Shown one piece after another: positions 61,719 through 64,000 of a stretch of 64,000 nt of DNA (position 1 is the first letter of the stretch; every line of letters begins with the position of its first letter). Source of the DNA: Pseudomonas zanjanensis (GTDB taxonomy: Bacteria; Pseudomonadota; Gammaproteobacteria; Pseudomonadales; Pseudomonadaceae); NCBI RefSeq assembly GCF_014268745.2, contig NZ_JABWRB020000001.1:2356001-2420000 (forward strand). The letters run 5' to 3'. Below the pieces are notes generated by a model, which worked only from the letters and a program-made list of their open reading frames with translations, made no database searches and had not been told where the DNA came from. The translations under genes were made by a program, and so were the position numbers.

Positions 61719-62359
61719 ACGCCATAACGAGCCCGGTCATCGACAACGACCCCATCGTCTATATCGTTGACGACGACGCACCGCTGCGCCAATCCCTTGG
61801 TAGCCTGCTGCGCTCCATCGGCCTGCAGGTCCATCTGTTCGGTTCGGTCGCGCAGTTCATGGGCCATCCCAGGCCAGACGTGCCCAGTTGCCTGGTGCTG
61901 GATGTCCGGCTGCAAGGTACCAGCGGCCTGGATTGCCAACGGCAGCTGGCCGCCGCCAATGTTCAATTGCCGATCGTGTTCATGACCGGTCACGGTGACA
62001 TCGCCATGACCGTGCGGGCGATGAAAGCCGGTGCCGTGGACTTCCTCGCCAAACCGTTCCGCGAACAAGACCTGATCGACGCCGTGACCGCCGCCCATCA
62101 CCAGGACCGCCAGCGGCGCGAGTCCGAACGCGGCCATCAGCAAGTGTTTGAGCGCCACGCCACCTTGACGCCCCGGGAACAGCAGGTCATGGCGCTGGCG
62201 GTGTCGGGCCTGATGAACAAGCAGATCGCCGGGGAACTGGGCTTGAGTGAAATCACCGTAAAAATTCACCGCGGCCAGGCCATGCGCAAGATGTGCGCGC
62301 GCTCGTTCGCCGATCTGGTGCGCATGGCCCAGGTGTTGGAACTGCGCGGCAAGCATTAG
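61715..62359 (+). CDS. FixJ-like response regulator (LuxR HTH)
   Basis: A 214-aa regulator with a receiver (about 10-130; IVDDDAPLRQSL, phospho-Asp in LVLDVRLQG, FMTGHGDIAMTV, LAKPF) and a LuxR-type HTH (about 150-205; LTPREQQVMALAVSGLMNKQIA). The sequence is typical of the FixJ/StyR/TodT group. It is translationally coupled with the PAS kinase upstream, its evident partner. Three ATAC-N4-GTAT palindromes in neighbouring gaps are candidate binding sites. Confidence 0.92.
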   Translation: MNAITSPVIDNDPIVYIVDDDAPLRQSLGSLLRSIGLQVHLFGSVAQFMGHPRPDVPSCLVLDVRLQGTSGLDCQRQLAAANVQLPIVFMTGHGDIAMTVRAMKAGAVDFLAKPFREQDLIDAVTAAHHQDRQRRESERGHQQVFERHATLTPREQQVMALAVSGLMNKQIAGELGLSEITVKIHRGQAMRKMCARSFADLVRMAQVLELRGKH

Positions 62360-62366
62360 AAAGTTC

Positions 62367-62378
62367 ATACCCACGTAT
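62367..62378. promoter_or_regulatory. ATAC-N4-GTAT palindrome, site 2
   Basis: ATACCCACGTAT, followed by AC, lies 7 bp after the FixJ-like stop and 83 bp before the single-domain receiver gene, a position suited to activating the latter. Confidence 0.5.
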
Positions 62379-62460
62379 ACTTGGCGGAACCATCGGACGG
62401 CGTATCTTGCAGTGACACGGGCGCCTTTATGGCTACCTGATATCACCTCCAGGTATCGAC

Positions 62461-62835
62461 ATGTCCAACACGGCAATTATTTCAATCATTGATGACGATG
62501 AGTCAGTTCGAATTGCATTGGATGGCTTGTTACGTTCCCATGGTTACCAAGTTAAAACATACGCCAGCGCCTTGGATTTTCTATCTTTTGGTGAACTTGA
62601 AAGCACGGCGTGCCTGATATCGGATGTTCAAATGCCCGGCATGACCGGTATTCAAATGTACGATCGATTGGCGACCCTGGGCATTCTTATCCCGATCATC
62701 TTCATCACTGGATATCCCGGCGTCCCCCCTCGTGTCAGCGTTGCTGCACCCAAGCCAGTGGCATTTTTCCCGAAACCCTTTGACTGCGCTGAGTTGATCG
62801 CCTGCATCGAGTCGGTACTCACCCGGTCTGCTTGA
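62461..62835 (+). CDS. Single-domain response regulator (FixJ-like receiver)
   Basis: A 124-aa stand-alone receiver with IIDDDESVRIAL at 9-20, phospho-Asp in LISDVQMPGMTG (about 54), FITGYPG and PKPFD. There is no output domain. It resembles the receiver half of FixJ-type regulators and may act as a phosphate sink or a connector for the neighbouring kinase/regulator pair. It is a separate gene with its own upstream gap of 101 bp. Confidence 0.9.
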   Translation: MSNTAIISIIDDDESVRIALDGLLRSHGYQVKTYASALDFLSFGELESTACLISDVQMPGMTGIQMYDRLATLGILIPIIFITGYPGVPPRVSVAAPKPVAFFPKPFDCAELIACIESVLTRSA

Positions 62836-62850
62836 CCACTGCGCCCCTTC

Positions 62851-62862
62851 ATACCTTCGTAT
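62851..62862. promoter_or_regulatory. ATAC-N4-GTAT palindrome, site 3
   Basis: ATACCTTCGTAT, followed by AG, lies 15 bp after the receiver stop and 209 bp before the flavoprotein gene at 63072, in the 236-bp gap 62836-63071. Confidence 0.5.
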
Positions 62863-63071
62863 AGATCACCCCTACCCAGGCATAGCCCCGATGACCTTAT
62901 GTAGAAGTGTTAAACACAGGTCCTGCCAATAAGCTTTCCCACAGCGAACCGAAACTGAATGTGCTCGATATCAATTCATTGAAGCCCGGCATTTTTGGAG
63001 TAGTTCGCGACACGGTCACGCTGAAACAGTTAAACAAATCAACGTATCGATTTTGTCTTCGGGAGCTCATC

Positions 63072-64000
63072 ATGAAACAACATATTCTGGTTGTTGGCGC
63101 AGGTTTCGGCGGAGTCTGGAGCGCATTGAGCGCCGCCCGCCTACTGGACCAACACGATCGCAATGACGTGCAGATCAGCGTCCTGGCCCCCCAGGCTGAA
63201 CTGCGCATCCGACCTCGCTTCTACGAGCCAGACGTCCATACCATGGCCGCACCGCTGGGTGACCTGTTCGACGCGGTGGGCGTGAAATTCGTCCAAGGCT
63301 CGGCGAGCAGTATCGATGTCGACAATAAGCGGGTTGGCTACGTGGATGTGTTCGGCACCCAGGGCACCCTGGGCTACGACCGCCTGGTGCTCGCGGCGGG
63401 CAGCCAACTGGTTCGCCCTGACCTCGAAGGCATGATCGAGCACGCCTTCGACGTTGATGAAATCGAACAGGCCACCCGTCTCGAGGCCCACCTCAAATCC
63501 TTGAAAAATCTGCCAGACAGCCCGGCCCGCAACACGGTGGTGGTGGCTGGCGGCGGCTTTACCGGGATCGAAACCGCCACCGAAATGCCCGCACGCCTGC
63601 GCGCTGCCCTCGGCGATGACGCGGACATCCGCGTCATCGTGGTAGATCGCGGACCGCAGATCGGCGCAGCGTTGGGCGACGGTATTCGCCCGTCCATTGT
63701 CGAAGCGTCCGAGCACCTGGGTATCGAATGGGTCCTCAACGCCTCGGTCGAGTCGGTGGATGCCGGTGGCGTTACCCTGTCGAGCGGCCAGCGTATCGAG
63801 TCCCATACCGTGATCTGGACCGTGGGGTTCCGCGCCAGTCCGCTGACCCAGCAGGTTCCCGGCACCCGTGATCGCCAGGGTCGCCTGCACGTCGATGCCA
63901 ACCTGAAAGTCCTGGGCCAGAACGACATATTTGCCACCGGTGACGTGGCCTACGCCGCCACCGACACCCTGGGCAACTACGCCGCGATGTCCTGCCAGCA
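63072..64000 (+). CDS. NAD(P)/FAD-dependent oxidoreductase, NDH-2-like (partial, runs off the edge)
   Basis: The first 309 codons are present. An FAD-binding GAGFGG motif lies near residue 9 and a second, NAD(P)-binding, glycine motif near 157 (VVVAGGGFTGIE). A TGDVA segment near the end of the visible part (about 297) is the second FAD contact. The layout is that of type II NADH dehydrogenases and related disulfide-reductase-fold enzymes that pass electrons to quinone. A GGGAG site lies 6 nt before the ATG. The gene follows the kinase/FixJ/receiver cluster and site 3 of the palindrome, and may be its target (inference). Confidence 0.85.
   Translation, partial: MKQHILVVGAGFGGVWSALSAARLLDQHDRNDVQISVLAPQAELRIRPRFYEPDVHTMAAPLGDLFDAVGVKFVQGSASSIDVDNKRVGYVDVFGTQGTLGYDRLVLAAGSQLVRPDLEGMIEHAFDVDEIEQATRLEAHLKSLKNLPDSPARNTVVVAGGGFTGIETATEMPARLRAALGDDADIRVIVVDRGPQIGAALGDGIRPSIVEASEHLGIEWVLNASVESVDAGGVTLSSGQRIESHTVIWTVGFRASPLTQQVPGTRDRQGRLHVDANLKVLGQNDIFATGDVAYAATDTLGNYAAMSCQ

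Noticed and set aside
1..64000. tRNA, rRNA, prophage or integrative element
   Set aside because: No tRNA-like cloverleaf, rRNA segment, integrase, transposase or phage structural gene was recognised. A full covariance-model search was not possible here.

Overview
The window is chromosomal DNA of a Pseudomonas, most likely of the P. fluorescens complex. This rests on the high-GC coding style, the protein families present (OprD porin, FecI/FecR signalling, LysR-rich accessory regions, a BdlA-like chemoreceptor, SphA-family protein) and two abundant families of REP/REPIN palindromes of the kind known from P. fluorescens genomes. No rRNA, tRNA, phage, transposase or CRISPR array was seen. About 53 genes are called; the last one (63072) runs off the right edge.

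Layout. (1) 266-8080: a sugar-acid catabolic locus. An MFS carrier, an SDR dehydrogenase and a fumarylacetoacetate-hydrolase-fold (FAH) hydrolase lie on the minus strand. A LysR regulator is divergent from an XylX-like FAH-fold protein, an IlvD/Edd dehydratase and a small tautomerase. A T-N11-A palindrome occurs twice, once upstream of each operon. (2) 8279-19115: a siderophore uptake locus. Two strongly homologous TonB-dependent receptors point away from a core holding an MFS carrier, a FecI-type sigma factor with a good Fur box, and a FecR-type anti-sigma factor; an ABC importer follows. Only the second receptor has the STN signalling domain, yet both share an unusually conserved 66-bp promoter-proximal sequence. 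(3) 19159-24217: a NIT-domain chemoreceptor, then a MipA/response regulator/sensor kinase operon with an ANR-type box and direct repeats in the shared intergenic region. (4) 24219-29647: an NTF2-like secreted protein, an amino acid/polyamine permease, a PuuC-like aldehyde dehydrogenase, a GntR regulator with a candidate operator, and a stand-alone Cache-domain protein.

(5) 29780-42222: an MFS carrier; a PrpF-like isomerase/CitMHS/OprD operon with a divergent LysR (tricarboxylate-type uptake); an MFS carrier whose 5' coding end contains a REPIN, with a divergent HxlR regulator; a LysR/NmrA pair; two LysE exporters and a small lipoprotein. (6) 42223-50695: a three-domain flavin/iron-sulfur oxidoreductase, two near-duplicate hybrid sensor kinases around a LuxR-type response regulator and a lipoprotein, and a BdlA-like double-PAS chemotaxis transducer. 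(7) 50780-59588: LysR/GST pair; SphA-family protein/MFS/amidase operon; two AraC-family regulators; LysR. (8) 59589-64000: membrane PAS sensor kinase, FixJ-like regulator, single-domain receiver and the start of an NDH-2-like flavoprotein, with three copies of an ATAC-N4-GTAT palindrome in the gaps.

The most interesting items are the asymmetric twin-receptor signalling locus, the paired LysR boxes over the sugar-acid locus, the repeat-encoded N-terminus of the 37521 transporter, and the ATAC-N4-GTAT palindromes. Protein families were assigned by recognising motifs, not by database search.
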